Below, one piece after another: positions 10,332 through 20,891 of a DNA stretch of 64,000 bases. Position 1 is the stretch's first letter. Each line of letters starts with the position of its first letter. Where the stretch lies: NCBI RefSeq assembly GCF_963678635.1, contig NC_087064.1, positions 22,368,509-22,432,508 of the forward strand. The letters are read 5' to 3'. The notes beneath the pieces are model-generated. The model ran no database searches. It had not been told where the DNA came from and saw nothing but the letters and a program-made list of their open reading frames with translations. The position numbers were made by a program, and so were the translations under genes. The DNA comes from Symsagittifera roscoffensis (Eukaryota; Xenacoelomorpha; Acoela; Convolutidae).

Positions 10332-10926
10332 TTAAGAAATGATTCGATCGTCGAATATTTTTTGAAGTTCTGGGGCGAAATTCAAGTGTGCTCGGATTAT
10401 TTTTTGATTTTCTGACAAGTGGGCTGAGTTTTGTGAAAAATTGTTGGAGGCTAGTTTTATGGTGCTCGGGCGGTCTTCTTTGCTTTGTTTTTATTTGTTG
10501 GGTAATTTGGGGTATTTTTGAAATATTTGGACTTTAGGCCAAGTGATTATGGTCCTTTTTTACTTTAGGCTAATTTGCCATTTTTGGTTGGAGGGTTTTT
10601 GAGGTCTAAGTTGGGAAAATATTGTTGATCTTTGCATTATTTGATAGGGGAGGGTTGTAATATTATGGTGGTGTTTATTTTAGTTGTCAAGTTTTAGCAA
10701 GTTGCTTATTTTTGACCTGGAGGTTGTAAAATTATAGTTATAGATATGCCTGGAGATTAATATCTATCGGCTAGTAGGTTTGTGTTAGAGATATTGAAGG
10801 TGACGAATTTGAGTGAATCCTATTGGCTGAATTTGAACTAGAATTGTTGCGTATGTTTCAGCATGTTATCTTGAAAATGTGAAAGTTCAAAATGATTTAG
10901 AGGTGTACTAATTATTGACTTTAAAA
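10332..10926 (-). other. Gap between integrase and the hydrophobic ORFs
   Basis: About 600 bp with no supported ORF on the element strand. It is T-rich on the plus strand and shows no repeat or clear signal. A splice acceptor for env expression would be expected in or near here, but none can be singled out. Confidence 0.4.
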
Positions 10927-12429
10927 TTAAAGTTGTTTTTGAAATTCAACTTTCTTTAATATTTTAGATTGTGGGATGAATGTTTTGTAATTTTTACGTG
11001 GTTGATTTCTAAGTCGTGATGATTCTCTGTGTTCTGATTTTTTTATTTGTTCTTGTGGTAAGATTTGTTCTATCATTTTCCTGTTTTTTCGTTCTTGTTG
11101 AGATATTTTTGGGTCTGGTGTTTTTGTGTTTTGTTTTTGATTTTGTTTATGATGAATGTCGTCATGTACATTCGTTTTTTGTTCTGTATGTGTATTGTTT
11201 TGAATAACTTTTAAACCTGTAAAAGGATATAATTGAGTTAATTCGCGTAATGCGTATTCTTTTGGGTAGTAAGGTAATAAATTATTACGATGTTGATCAA
11301 TTTCTTTTTTAGTTGAATCTGTGAGTTTGTATGTTACTTCAGTGGGTTTGTCAATTAATTGGTATGGTCCTTTTCGAAGTGGTTGTAATTTTTTGGAGAT
11401 TCCTTTTTGTGTATTAAAATTAGGTATCACGACAAATGTTCCAATTTTTAAATCTGTGGCTGGTATAAAACGTGAATTAATTTGGCTGTTAATGTTTTGC
11501 CTTTGTAACAATTTCTTTGTTACTTTTTGGTAGATTTCATTGTGCTTTTTATCTCTATTTAAAATCCATTCGGTATGTGTGCCGGAGGCTAATTTGAGAA
11601 TTTGTGGGTGATGAAAATGATCTTCTTCATGTGTGTGTAATGGTAGATTATAGCATATTGAATCTTTATTTGGTTTGCAAAGACCTTGTGCGTTTTTGTG
11701 AGCATTTGCTGTGAACATAATTGGTTTTCTTGGTTTTTGATTAAAAACCATTTTATATGATGACATTCCTAAAGTTGTCGTTATTTGTGAATTGTATGAT
11801 AAGGGGAATAATTTTACATCTGTTGACCGTTCTGTGTATCGTGTATCATTTCCATTAATGATACATCTAAGATATTCTTGTAATGAACGGTTCATACCTT
11901 CGACTAAACCTTTTGTCCAAGGTGCATGAGATGTACGTGGTTTGTGTTTAATGTTGTATAAGTGGCATAGTGTGATAATTTCATTATTAATAAACTCTGT
12001 ACCGTTGTCTGTAACTAGGATTTCGGGTAATCCGAATTTAGCTATCCAGTGCTCGTAAAGTGTTGTCTAAGCATAATAAGCATTACAATGTGGTACTGGG
12101 TTGAGTGCTACGTAGTGCGTGAATGCATCAACAATGACCATAATGTAGGAATTTCCATCAGAGGATGGTGAAATTGGTCCTTTTGTGTCGAATGAAATTC
12201 TATGATTGAAATATCAACTTTGTCCTTTAAAATCTTGTTTCTGTGCTATCTGTTTTTGATTTGGACAAGGTTTGTTCAATTGACATATACAATCATTGCA
12301 TAATACTTTTATCCAAATTGGGGCATTTGGAAAATAAAAATTTTGTGTGAAGTTCGAGTCTGTCTTTTCTGATCCTGAGTGTCCTTTAGTATTTTGTGTA
12401 TGGGAGATGTTAAATGCTATCAGTATCAT
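10927..12429 (-). pseudogene. int: Integrase of the giant element, two nonsense codons
   Basis: A single frame covers 12429-10927, interrupted by TGA at 12216-12214 and TAG at 12069-12067. The N-terminal zinc-binding region has H at codons 10 and 17 and a CNDC pair at 44-47. The catalytic core is readable: the first Asp in an FDTKGP motif (12189), the second in TDNGTEF (12009) and Glu in VEGMNRS (11901), giving the DX35E spacing of retroviral and Ty3 integrases. The C-terminal part (11895-10927) is a long basic region with the usual beta-rich DNA-binding segment and a charged Gln/Lys-rich tail; no chromodomain is evident. It would insert the cDNA copy into the host genome, but this copy cannot be translated whole. 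Confidence 0.85.
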
Positions 12430-12638
12430 ACTTAAGGGGAGACAGGGAACTTAAGAATCATCTAATTGATATTCTAAAAGATCTGTATTTTCATTGATTG
12501 TTGTGTTATTAAATTTTCGGAAATATCGGGGGAGTGTTTTGTTTCCTAAAATTGTGGTATCAGCTTTTGCTGGTTTTGTTTTATATTTGTGCCATGATTT
12601 GAGTTGTCTAATTACTGGGTCAAAATTTTGATATTGTT

Positions 12639-13034
12639 TTAAAGTTCAAGTGTAATTTTTTTTGTTGGTGGGAGAAAAATATTATCAATTTCTAGTTTTG
12701 ATAGGGGAATTGTGTCAAGTGGGTCATGGAGGTTAAAAACTTGATTTATTGTGTATTTTGAATAATTTGTTTGTGATCCTGATAAATTTATTTTATCGGT
12801 CAAATTTTCTTTTTTAATTAATGGAAAAAGGTCTTTTTTATGCGGTTGTTGTTTTATTTTCTTTTGTTGAGTATTATTTTTTATCCATTGTGAATTTGCT
12901 GATATAAGATTCATTTTATTTGTTCCACTATGTGATTGTAATAATGCTGCGCCGATGCCAAAATTTGAAGCTTCACACATTGAGTAGAAGGATTGGTTTG
13001 GATCTGGAATTGTGTTTGAAATTTGTTCTGTCAA
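12639..13034 (-). pseudogene. RNase H domain, internally deleted
   Basis: The ORF begins with the strand that leads into RNase H. The conserved D-A-S of that fold appears as E-A-S (codon 21, 12974-12972), followed by NFGIGAALLQS. The remaining RNase H motifs (the second acidic residue, TDHK, and the final Asp) are absent: after about 25 more residues the sequence continues as a Lys/Gln-rich linker towards integrase. From this motif to the integrase zinc finger is only about 190 codons, shorter than usual for Ty3 pol. An in-frame internal deletion is the simplest explanation. Confidence 0.7.
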
Positions 13035-14448
13035 AAGTTTTTTAATTTCTTCAAATCTCGTTTGATGTTCAGTGGTCCATTCAAAATTATTTTGTTGTCT
13101 GAGGATGTTATAGAAAGGTCTAAGTATAATTGCATTTTGTAAACATATTTACTTAAGAAATTCAACATTCCAAGGAGTTCTTGGATTTTCTTTTTATTTG
13201 TAGGTGGTTGAAGTTTTTGAATTGCATCAATGCGTGATTTTAATGGAGTGATAGTGTTTCGTTCAAAATTATGTCCTAAAAATTTAACAAGTGTTAAGAA
13301 GAAATGTGATTTATCGGGGGCTGCTTTCAGATTTTTGTTCTGAAGTATTTTATGATATTGTTCCAAAACTGTAAACATTTCGTCTTTAGTTTGTGATTGC
13401 ATGAAAACATCATCTAAATATGTGATTGCATTTTTCTTGAGTATTAGTGGTCTTAAAATTTTACTCATGAAAGCTGAAAAAGCTGCTGGTCTTATGGATA
13501 TTCATAGAATAATCGATTAAATTCGTATTGTTGATTTCCGATAACAAATTGTGTTAATCGTCGTGATTGTTCATCTAGTGGCATTTGATTATAAGCACTA
13601 TTCATGTCTGCGGTTGTGAAGTACTTACCATTTATCTTTGTTAAGATAACTTGTATTGGTTCAATGGGCCAATTACATTTTGATTCGTCAATTAGTGAAT
13701 TGAGATATCTAGCGTCTAAAACATTTTTAGTGATTCACCTTTTGGTAGAATGATAACAGGGTTGATGAAGGTATTACCTTTTGGTTGTTCTTCTTTATTT
13801 ACTGGTGATATAATTTCGTATTATTCTAAAATATCAAGTAATCTATTTACCTTGTCGTGTAAGTGAATCGGTACTTTACTTGCTTTTTGTTTTTTGAAAA
13901 CTGCGTCAGGTTTTAATGGAAGGTGTAGTGACGAACTAATTTTTCCACCGTCAAACTTTGATGTTGCGTAGACTGTTGAATATTTTATCAGTTGTTTAGC
14001 TAATTTGTCAAATTCATCTTGCGTTATGTTGAAAATTAAGAATGAAGAATGTTGAAAATTAAACATTGTTAAAAAATTTTGTTGTTCTTTTGTATAATTT
14101 GTTATATTAAATGTTGGTTTAAAATATGGTGTTTTTGTGAAGTAATCTGTATTTTTTTTCATTACTTATTATATTATTTATGGATAATTCTTCGTCAAGA
14201 ATTCCTGATTGACAAATATCTAATAGTTGTAATATATTATTTACTCGATATGCTACTTCATTTATAGGTGAAGTTGTAGCATTTGTTTCACAATATCCTA
14301 AAAGTCCTAAGGGTAATGTTATTTGATATGGTGTATTAATATACACGTGTAGTGAAATAATATCGGAATTTGTGTTTTTCAAGTATTTTATGGATGAGAT
14401 TGTTATTTTGAAAAATTTGTGAATAGGTTTAAATTCGATATCTGACAT
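13031..14448 (-). pseudogene. pol: Reverse transcriptase domain, frameshifted
   Basis: Three pieces in different frames cover the RT: 14448-14119, 14162-13821 (ending in the thumb-proximal LPLKPDAVFKKQKASKVP segment typical of gypsy RT N-termini) and 13468-13031. The last holds the catalytic YLDD (13420-13409) and the following FLGH motif (FLTLVKFLGHNFE). The intermediate 13800-13470 is still recognisable across frame changes. RT copies the element RNA into DNA; here it is non-functional because of multiple indels. It lies between protease and RNase H as expected. Confidence 0.85.
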
Positions 14449-14476
14449 GAAAAGTTGTTGTTTGTTTTGACTTTTG

Positions 14477-15058
14477 TCATACTGATGAACTTGTTTTTAT
14501 TGAAAAGTTATATACGTTTCCTGATAGTGGTTTCAGGTGTTTCCGTTCTTGATTATAAATGGGGTAAAATTTTGAGAAAAATGGTGGTTGTTTGTTTAAT
14601 CTTTGTAAGAATGTTAAGGCTGTGTTTTTCGTTTTTGTATATTTATCTTTGATATAGATTTTACTATTTAAGATGTTTATTGTTGGTATATATTTAGTTA
14701 TAAACGGTATGCCAATGATATTGTGCTTAATATCAGTAATTTGAAATGTTTGTTTGAATGGCTTGTTCAAAATCTTGTTTTGTTCCATTGTTCTTGTGGG
14801 AACAAGGAATAGTTGGATTTTTCCATAATTTACTAATGTTGATCCTTGTGCTGTTGCTAATTTACTTGATGCTTCAAGAGGTGTTAAAATCGGATGCAGT
14901 GTTTTGATTTCATTCCATGTGGGATTATTAATGATATTTGATTCTGCTCCTGAGTCGATTAAAAAAACAATTTCAAGATCTGGTGGTTGAAATTCTTTAC
15001 TTCTTGGACTCACTAAGAGAAATGGGATTGTCCAATTTTTTTCTCTTGGTTGGTCTTT
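14477..15058 (-). CDS. pro: Aspartic protease domain, in frame with gag across one TAA
   Basis: The frame after the gag TAA (15061-15059) runs open to 14477. It contains FLIDSGAESNIINN, the catalytic DSG at 14956-14948 with the hydrophobic residues usual on either side, and later the I-I-G-I-P-F flap/dimer-side segment. The length of about 190 codons fits a retroviral-type pepsin-like protease plus linker. It would process Gag-Pol. Only a single stop separates it from gag, in the same frame, instead of the -1 shift common in this group. It ends in a frame break before RT. Confidence 0.8.
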   Translation of the reverse strand, partial: KDQPREKNWTIPFLLVSPRSKEFQPPDLEIVFLIDSGAESNIINNPTWNEIKTLHPILTPLEASSKLATAQGSTLVNYGKIQLFLVPTRTMEQNKILNKPFKQTFQITDIKHNIIGIPFITKYIPTINILNSKIYIKDKYTKTKNTALTFLQRLNKQPPFFSKFYPIYNQERKHLKPLSGNVYNFSIKTSSSV

Positions 15059-18000
15059 TTAAATGTTTTGATAAAAATGTTTTGTGTTTGAGCATTGTAC
15101 TTCGTCTTTTTTATCAGGTTTAATTACAGTGTTAATTTCGTTTACTTCTTGTGTAGTTCGTGTATTATTATCAATAGGTCTAGTATAATAATTATGAAGA
15201 AGTTCTAATTGATTTTCGTTTATGTGTGAACTAAAGGGTTGTTCATATATGATAGGTTCATAGTCGTTTTCGACTGTTATCATATTTACTGAGATGGTGT
15301 TATCTGTATCACTTTCAGTATCTGTTGATTCACAATTAATGTGGTTTAATTGTAATTCATTATTTTCTGTGTTATCAATACCTGAGGGGTCTGAAGTTGT
15401 TTCTTCATTTGTTTGCACTTGATTGATTTTGTCTTTGATGCTTTGGTGTGTTACTTCTGTATCGATGTTTAAAATCGGGATAACGGTTATTATTCCTATG
15501 GGGTGACTGGGAATAGTTTCTGTATCTTTTCTTTTGTTATAGCTTGAGTTTCGGTTTTGTGAATTATTTCGTGATCCGTTATGATAGTAATCATTTGATC
15601 TTTGATAATTTGGTCTATTATATGAGTTATTCCTTGATCTGTTGTTTGGATAGTTCTGATTTCGATTGTTGGAATAACTTCTATTCCTATTGTTTGAATA
15701 ATTTGTATTTCTGTTGTATGATGAATTTTGTGATCTATTGTTGGAATAGTGTCTATTCCTTGGGTTTGAATGGGAACTGGATGCAGAAATAAATTCTGTT
15801 GTGTTTGAATTCGATCGTGAATAGTTATTTCTATTTTGGTTATTTTGGCTATTCGATCGCCTATATCTATTTTGTGAGAAATTTCGTGAATTTCTTTGTT
15901 CGGGCGATCTAACTCTATAACTGGAGTTATATGGTGATTGATTTCTTGAATAATTTGAGTTGCCTGGAAGTGGTTTTCCAGAGCTATTATTACTGTATAT
16001 ATTCTTGTTTGGTAGGTTTTGATCTTTTTTCATATATTGATAGAATGACTTATTTGGTTCTTTGTGCTTTTGAGGTTTATTCTGATTGTCTTGTTGTTTT
16101 TGTCTACATTCGGCAATACTGTGTCCGTATCGTCGGCAATAATTACACCATTTTTTGAAAGATGGTTTGCCTTTAAAGTTTGGGTTCTTTTCATAGATGT
16201 TTAATATTTCAGTGATTTTTTCAATCAGGTCTGTATCTGATCCTTGTATGTTATTTATATGTGTAGTATTTGTTTCGATCCGATTAACATACTGTAGTTT
16301 TAGATTTTCTGTTTCTTCAAGTTTCATTCTGATTTCAGCCTGTTCTAGTTTATCTACTAATTTTCCAAAATCTAAATCTGGTTCTCGAATTGAGGAAGGA
16401 TGAGATGCTCTCTTTTTTATAGCTATTTTCCTTAATTGAGGTGTTAAGGTCATCATTAAAATTTCTGTCATTTTTGTGTTTTTGTAATCATGTGTATTGA
16501 GTGAATATGCTTTTCTAACTAGTGTTTTGATTCGAACTGCTAATTGTTTAATTGTTTCATTAGATAATCTGCGAATTTCGTTGCATAAAACTCTTTGATG
16601 TTGTTTGTTTCTTTCAGAATCAAACATTTTTGAGAATTCTTGTGTGAATCTTTTCCAATCTGATTTTATGTCCATAGGTAGTACTGAAAACCATTTTTGG
16701 GCTGCGCCATCTAGTGTTGTTTGTATTAACGCTGTGCGTCTATGTATCCAATTTTGATGGAGTGGCGTATTAATTGGTTCGGGTCCTTATTCAAAATTAA
16801 ATTTGCTGTGACTGCAATTAGGTAATCTTTTACTGAGTATTCAGGGTCTGTTCCTGTGAATACCATTAATGGTTTAATGGATGTTATTGACGATCCTCCC
16901 ATTAAATATGGATTCATCGTCATTTGGAAGGACTCTGCGGTGTTTGGTATTTGCGAAAAATTTGTAAGTTGATTTTTTGTTATTTCATGTTGTTGTAAGT
17001 AATATGGTAGCAGTTTGCATTTGAGTTGGTTGGTAAGAATGCATAGTAATTGGGTTTTGTGATTGTATAGGTTGAAAAGATTGTGCGTTAATTGAATTTG
17101 GTATATGCATTGGTTGTTGATTCTGCATATCTGCTAGATTTTGTGGGTAAATCTTCATATTTTGGGATGGTTGAGATTGTCGCGGTCTTTGTGTGCGATA
17201 TTCTTGTGTATATGGTGCAAAAATGTCTGGTTGATGATAATCATCATCATCAGATGATAGGTAATTTGTGTAATAAGGTGTTTGTTGTTTATTCGTACTT
17301 TGTTGAAAAAATGGGTAATTTTCACTATGATCCTGTGGAGGGTGTGGATGATCTGGGAAATTTACTGAATTGGTCGATGTATTTGGAAGATTCCAATAAT
17401 GAGAACAAACGTGGTTTAGGTTTTGCATATTTTTTCGGGGGGGGGGGGTTGATTTGTTTTTGGTTGATGTACATAATTATAGTTGTGTTCTGTAAAAGTG
17501 TTTCTTGTGAACGTTTTTCGTGTTTTGACGGTTTTGTCATTGGTCTACATGTCTGATAGTCCATATGTGAAAATTTTGGAGCAACCGAAGGTTTAACGGT
17601 CGATTGTAAGGTTACTTGTGGTAGTGTTGTATTTGTATTTTTTGGCGTTGTGAGGTTTGGACGTATTGGTGAGATACTTTGTTGTGTAGTTGTTACTGTT
17701 GTTTGAACTATTTCTTCATTTATGAAGTGTGATGGTGTTTGAATATCTTGTTGTGTAAGATTTCTAGTTCCATTGAGATTTTCATTATGTATAACTGTTG
17801 AATTTAAGCTGTTATTTCGTGTATCAGGTAAAACTGTATTATAATTTAAAGATGTTGCATCAATCGTTAGTGGTGTTATTTTTACATAATCTTTGTGAAA
17901 AGATATTGTACTTATTGCTTGACTTGAGATATCTGCTGGAAAATTTAAAAATCCTAGATGAGACCATTCAGGGTCCCAAACGTAATCTGTTTGTTCTGCA

Positions 18001-18683
18001 ATGACAGTGTCGTCATTGGTACTTTGGGGCCTAAAGGTTTTTCTTGCTTGTTCAATTAAGTCGATATTATGTGTAAAATAATCAATTGTAAGCCATGCTA
18101 GTTTTTTTTGTAAATAATGTTTAGTGTTTTGTGAGACATCATTATTGGTAAAATTTTCACGGATTGCGTTTAAAAATGTTGAAAATGCGACGATTTCGTT
18201 TCTTACTTTTGTATGTTTTGATGTTTGGACTGGTGATGTACTTTGAGCTTCTGTTCTTTCTAATATAGATATATAACTATATATTATTGCAAAAACTTCG
18301 TTGGTGAATATTGAGTTTGCTCTCTGTGAGTTTTGATATTGTATGCTTTTGATATATTCTGTGAATACTTTTGAAAATTCTAAGTCAATATCGTCTGTTT
18401 GGATAATATATTTACCATGAAGTGTTCTTGGTGTACTGATTTCTATGGTGTAGATTCCGTATTGTTGTGTTAGGCTACATATGTCTTTCAAATAATGTTC
18501 TATAATTTGTCTTTTGATTTTTATATCTGGGAATTTTGATTTGCATGGACTGATTCCTGGTTCAAACCAATTTACGAGTAAATTTTTTCAAAATCGTGTT
18601 TGTCCTCTATCACCGAGTGAATTTATGACAAAGGGAAAAACTGCTTCTTCGTCTGGACTTTCGTCACTTTGAGTGTTGCTCAT
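15059..18683 (-). pseudogene. gag: Very large gag gene, broken
   Basis: The ATG at 18683 starts the frame. A TGA at 18590-18588 interrupts it. The long segment 18491-17325 follows, then a shift at a C12 tract (G12 at 17437-17448), then 17428-16985, then 16923-16726 after another shift, then 16675-15059 after a shift near 16750. The 16923-16200 part has the helical, Trp-containing pattern of a Ty3-type capsid. A zinc knuckle CX2CX4HX4C lies at 16147-16106. Downstream is a long low-complexity RNA-binding-like tract of Asn/Arg/Ser/Tyr repeats (NNRN..YSN units), then an acidic tail. The ~500-codon N-terminal region is unlike ordinary gag and I do not recognise it. A total of about 1,200 codons is two to three times the usual length. 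Confidence 0.8.
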
Positions 18684-20361
18684 TTTTTCGTTTGATGACT
18701 GTTAATATATGATTATCAATATGTCTAATTGGTTGATTCCAATTGTATAGATGTACTGGTTTGTCTTTATATATCTTTTTTATTCTTCTTTTTCCTCTTT
18801 TTGATGAGTTTGAAGTTGTTTCTGAATCGGAAAAATATAACTGATCATGGATTGGGCAATTTTTATTTACTGATTCTTTTAATTTGTAAGTGCGTCTAGA
18901 CTACAGACTTCTGATTCGGAGAATGCATTTCTATTTTTTGAAAATCTTTTTCGTGTTATCTGTCTTTGTTTACTTATAATTTTTCTTTTTATTGTTTGTC
19001 GTTTTGTTCTAATCTATCCAACTGTTTGCGTATGCGGGGTTATTACAAGATCGTATTTTGGTTGTCTATTTCACAATTGTGTAATACGATTGTTCGTTTA
19101 TTTCCTAAATTTTTCAATGACATAAGGTTTAGGATGAAGGATGCAAGAAGTTATTAGTGATTTTAATTTTCCTAGACTGTTAGTCCTTACGATTTTTTGG
19201 TGAGCTTAAACTGAGTCTTTTTGTTCAGGGTTGGAGAGAAAAGTATATCGATTCCGAGGAATGATTTTTACTTTTTCATGGCTAGTCTAAGTTAAGGTGT
19301 TAACTTACTAAATCTTACTTAGGGGTAGTGATTGTGTTCAAGGGTTGGAGAATAGTAAATCGATCCACAGGGTTCAGGTATAATTAGAACGCAAGTAGTT
19401 CGTTAGATACTATTTTAAACTTACTAAGTTTAAGATTTATCCTGGGTTAAGTAAGAGGAGGGTTCAAGTGAAGGATGAATAACCGAAGTTCTTCACTGTT
19501 TAGCCTAATTTGAATGGTTAGTGTGATTAAAAAATTTCTATTAGTCCCGGGTCTTTTGAAAAGGTTGGGTTGTGAGTCGACGTTTGAGGTCTTTAGACAC
19601 TTGGTAAGTGGGTAGGGTAGAACAAAATTGCTCTTTTTGATCCAAGGATAAGCCTTGATGATCAGAATTTAAAGTTTATAAGACAGAAAATTGATTTAGA
19701 TCAAAGGAAAGCCTTGATGATCTGGTTTAAGATTAAATAAAATTAAGTTTGAATTAATTTAAATTTATTTGGTTAAAGGTTTTAGTTTTTGATGATATTA
19801 GTTGATTTATGATTGTTGTTATGTTTAGGTGATGAAGCTGGAACAACAGGATGATTTATATATACTAACAATTTATTGTCATGCTACTAATTTTTATTTT
19901 TGTTTTCAATAAATATTTTTTCAAATATGTTTTATATATTACTGCAGAATTGGAGGGAACGATTTGAGATCTTTTTATCAATCTTTATTGTACAATAATA
20001 ATTTTATCTAGCGCCTGAAATAATCATCGAAGATTTCCTTCAAGGATTTTATGTTTGCAAATGAAAATCTAAATTCATTGCTACTAAGATTCTAAATATA
20101 AAAGTTTGTGTTGGCTTTTGCCGTACGACCATGAAACTAAATGGTAAGTTTCTATGTAGTCGTATGTCGTCTCTTGTCCGAGGTCTTTTTCCAATACCGG
20201 GTAGTTCTCGTATTGTGCGGAATAGCGGCTCTGATCTATTAAGTCGTAGAGACATTTCAATTAAGTTATTGTCGTGTAACATTTTGAAAATGTTTTGTCT
20301 ATTTTCTAATCTTTTTTTGGTTAATTCTAAGCTATTTTGTTTTTTAAGGTCTTTATTCCAG
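18684..20361 (-). other. Long 5' leader of the giant element
   Basis: About 1.7 kb between the PBS and the gag ATG. It contains two pairs of short direct repeats (gttca.gggttggaga... at about 19221-19265 and 19336-19375; aagccttgatgatc blocks at about 19640-19675 and 19697-19730) and one ORF that starts in the LTR (see 20049-20408). Leaders of retroviruses carry packaging and dimerisation signals; repeats of this kind could serve that, but this is inference. Confidence 0.5.
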
Positions 20362-20408
20362 ACTTTTGGTCGCACCAGATGAGTTAAGATGTAGGGTGTA
20401 TAACTCAT
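20049..20408 (-). CDS. Leader ORF starting in the LTR and reading through the PBS
   Basis: On the element strand the frame is open from inside the 5' LTR. An ATG at 20408 gives 119 codons, and the next ATG at 20282 gives about 78. The PBS is translated as part of it. The product is basic (many Lys, Arg) with no recognised domain. It may be fortuitous, but it is intact in a decayed element and sits where an early regulatory protein could be made. Confidence 0.3.
   Translation of the reverse strand: MSYTPYILTHLVRPKVWNKDLKKQNSLELTKKRLENRQNIFKMLHDNNLIEMSLRLNRSEPLFRTIRELPGIGKRPRTRDDIRLHRNLPFSFMVVRQKPTQTFIFRILVAMNLDFHLQT
20361..20377 (-). other. Primer-binding site
   Basis: Two bases after the 5' LTR the element strand reads TGGTGCGACCAAAAGTC. 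It starts with TGG, complementary to the CCA end of a tRNA, and would pair with a tRNA whose acceptor stem begins GCGACCA. I cannot name that tRNA with certainty. Position and opening bases are as expected for minus-strand priming. Confidence 0.75.
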
Positions 20409-20790
20409 AGAGTAATTTCGGATAGGGTACACCGTCTGCTCGTCACGCTATCTTATTTTCGGCCGGATAGATTCGTGCAACTTCTTAGTCTAATACCGAT
20501 CCTAATTTTACTCTTATATCTACTAGTCTCAGGGTGTTTAACTAGTCTTTGCTAGGCTCAATAGATCTAGAGTATACTGGCTTTTTGCGACTGCTGAAGT
20601 TCTCTTGGAGAGGTAACTAATTTCTAAGTTAAATTCAAATCTCTCTGGTGCTGAAACTACAAGTAATTTCAGCACTTACAAATAAGTGGGTTGTTAGTTA
20701 GATGGAATATGATTGGTAAATATTAAAAACTTTATAGTGATAAAATATCTAATTTATCCAATAATAAAATGTAGTTTAGATCAGGTTCCA
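20380..20790 (-). repeat. 5' LTR of the giant element
   Basis: The 411-bp copy matches 2356-2765. On the element strand it runs TGGAACC...AACTCA, contains a TATAAA at 20731-20736 about 55 bases from its start, and is followed by the PBS. The AATAAA seen in the other LTR is mutated here. About 20 differences between the two LTRs indicate an insertion that is not recent. Confidence 0.93.
20731..20736 (-). promoter_or_regulatory. TATA box in the 5' LTR
   Basis: TATAAA on the element strand, conserved in the other LTR as TATAAAA (2706-2712), lies early in the LTR where a U3 promoter is expected. Confidence 0.45.
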
Positions 20791-20794
20791 CTAC
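20791..20794. other. Target-site duplication CTAC, right
   Basis: This is the right-hand partner of 2352-2355, directly after the LTR terminus TTCCA. Confidence 0.85.
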
Positions 20795-20891
20795 CCTTCG
20801 CTTTGCCCAAACAAAAGGCTATAGAAACATTCTGACAGAAAAATTTTCTCCTTTTTCAATCAGACAACCGTGATATGAACATTGCAGTTTC

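Larger units (their letters stand above)
2356..20790 (-). mobile_element. Giant env-bearing Ty3/gypsy-type LTR retroelement (decayed, ~18.4 kb)
   Basis: This is a complete insertion flanked by ~410-bp LTRs and a CTAC target-site duplication, oriented on the minus strand. Order along the element: 5' LTR, PBS, ~1.7-kb leader, gag with a CCHC knuckle, protease (DSG), RT (YLDD), RNase H remnant, integrase (DX35E), two hydrophobic ORFs, a proline-rich ORF, an env-like glycoprotein, further ORFs, ~1.6 kb of 3' non-coding sequence, 3' LTR. The pol order protease-RT-RNase H-integrase is that of Ty3/gypsy and retroviruses. The LTRs differ at about 20 of 411 positions by my count. Many stops and frame breaks show this copy is inactive. 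At over 18 kb it is far longer than the 5-9 kb usual for such elements. The classification is solid; the accessory gene functions are unknown. Confidence 0.93.

Noticed and set aside
6278-17556. Many plus-strand ORFs opposite the giant element's genes (e.g. 6278-6598, 11016-11207, 17092-17556)
   Set aside because: They lie antisense to recognisable retroelement domains and have Phe/Val/Leu-rich composition produced by the complementary AT-rich strand.
2766-20379. Alternative genetic code (TAA as sense) to explain the two in-frame TAA codons
   Set aside because: TAA ends the 177-aa accessory ORF and the proline-rich ORF, and TGA/TAG also interrupt pol and env, so mutation or readthrough is simpler.
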